DNA of 5,248 bases from Planctomycetota bacterium (lineage in GTDB: Bacteria > Planctomycetota > Planctomycetia > Pirellulales > Pirellulaceae), in assembly GCA_026692885.1 (NCBI GenBank), contig JAPLNJ010000213.1, positions 1 to 5,248 on the forward strand, in the 5' to 3' direction. This document shows, in pieces, positions 5,120 through 5,248 of the stretch (within the stretch, counting starts at the first letter, position 1; each line of letters begins with the position of its first letter). A program made the position numbers and the translations under genes. Below the pieces are notes generated by a model. The model was not told the origin of the DNA and did no database searches. It saw only the letters and a program-made list of their open reading frames with translations.

Positions 5120-5167
5120 TCGCTTCGTGAGCCCGAATTATTCATACTCTGATTTCTTCACCGCCAT
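5120..5167 (-). pseudogene. Possible lost N-terminus of the integrase, interrupted by TAA
   Basis: In exactly the integrase frame, an ATG at 5167 opens MAVKKSEYE and then meets TAA (5140-5138). The frame then continues with FGLTKR directly into the TTG-start ORF. One base change (for example CAA or GAA becoming TAA) would account for the break, and repairing it gives an integrase of 371 residues. MAVKKSE is a very ordinary bacterial N-terminus, and the rarer TTG start lies right after the stop. No Shine-Dalgarno match is seen before the ATG, so this remains a hypothesis. The remaining 81 bases to the right edge (5168-5248) show nothing beyond a minor hairpin, CCAGA-gca-TCTGG (5229-5241). Confidence 0.3.
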
Positions 5168-5248
5168 GGAAGCAGCGAGAGCGAGACAGAGGAGCGGGAG
5201 ATGACGCTAGCGCAAACCTTCCCCCTCCCCAGAGCATCTGGTTTGAAC

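Noticed and set aside
5138..5167. MAVKKSE as the start of a type I restriction HsdM gene
   Set aside because: Only seven residues resemble that N-terminus. The frame stops at codon 10 and continues into the integrase, so a truncated hsdM is not supported.

Overview
The window looks like an accessory, mobile-element-derived region of a high-GC bacterium. I think a planctomycete of the Gemmata group is most likely. The reasons are a ParB-like protein with a C-terminal tail I associate with that group, a helix-turn-helix tail of a type I recall from planctomycete hypothetical proteins, and LRR-like repeat units at the left edge. This placement rests on recollection of those families, not on a search.

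Every supported gene is on the minus strand, so the window reads from right to left. At the right, 5119-4052 encodes a tyrosine recombinase with a complete catalytic set. Its reading frame continues upstream through one TAA to an ATG at 5167, so its N-terminus is uncertain or damaged. Forty bases downstream starts a ParB/Spo0J-like protein (4011-2902) with all three N-terminal ParB boxes, an HTH and a separate C-terminal domain. After a further 27 bases comes the remnant of a large serine recombinase (2874-2374). It has lost its catalytic serine and everything beyond the N-terminal resolvase fold. The short spacings suggest that these three were one transcription unit.

The stretch 2373-1986 has no intact gene. 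It holds two adjacent small hairpins, two open segments that continue the recombinase frame past its stop, and a long inverted repeat just before the next gene. That gene (1985-705) encodes an unrecognised 426-residue protein with a probable DNA-binding tail. It is visibly poorer in GC (48 and 55% in two hand-counted lines) than the lines counted in the neighbouring genes (63-65%).

Below about position 655 the composition changes sharply (72% GC in one counted line) and the DNA becomes a mosaic of imperfect repeats. In one minus-strand frame these encode repeated hydrophobic units with a 24-residue spacing. This is probably the edge of a decaying repeat-protein gene that runs out of the window.

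The overall picture is an integrase, a ParB-like DNA-binding protein and a dead second recombinase, next to a DNA-binding gene of unknown role and a repeat graveyard. I see no CRISPR, tRNA, rRNA, recognisable IS ends or att duplications. No complete known defence or metabolic system can be named here.
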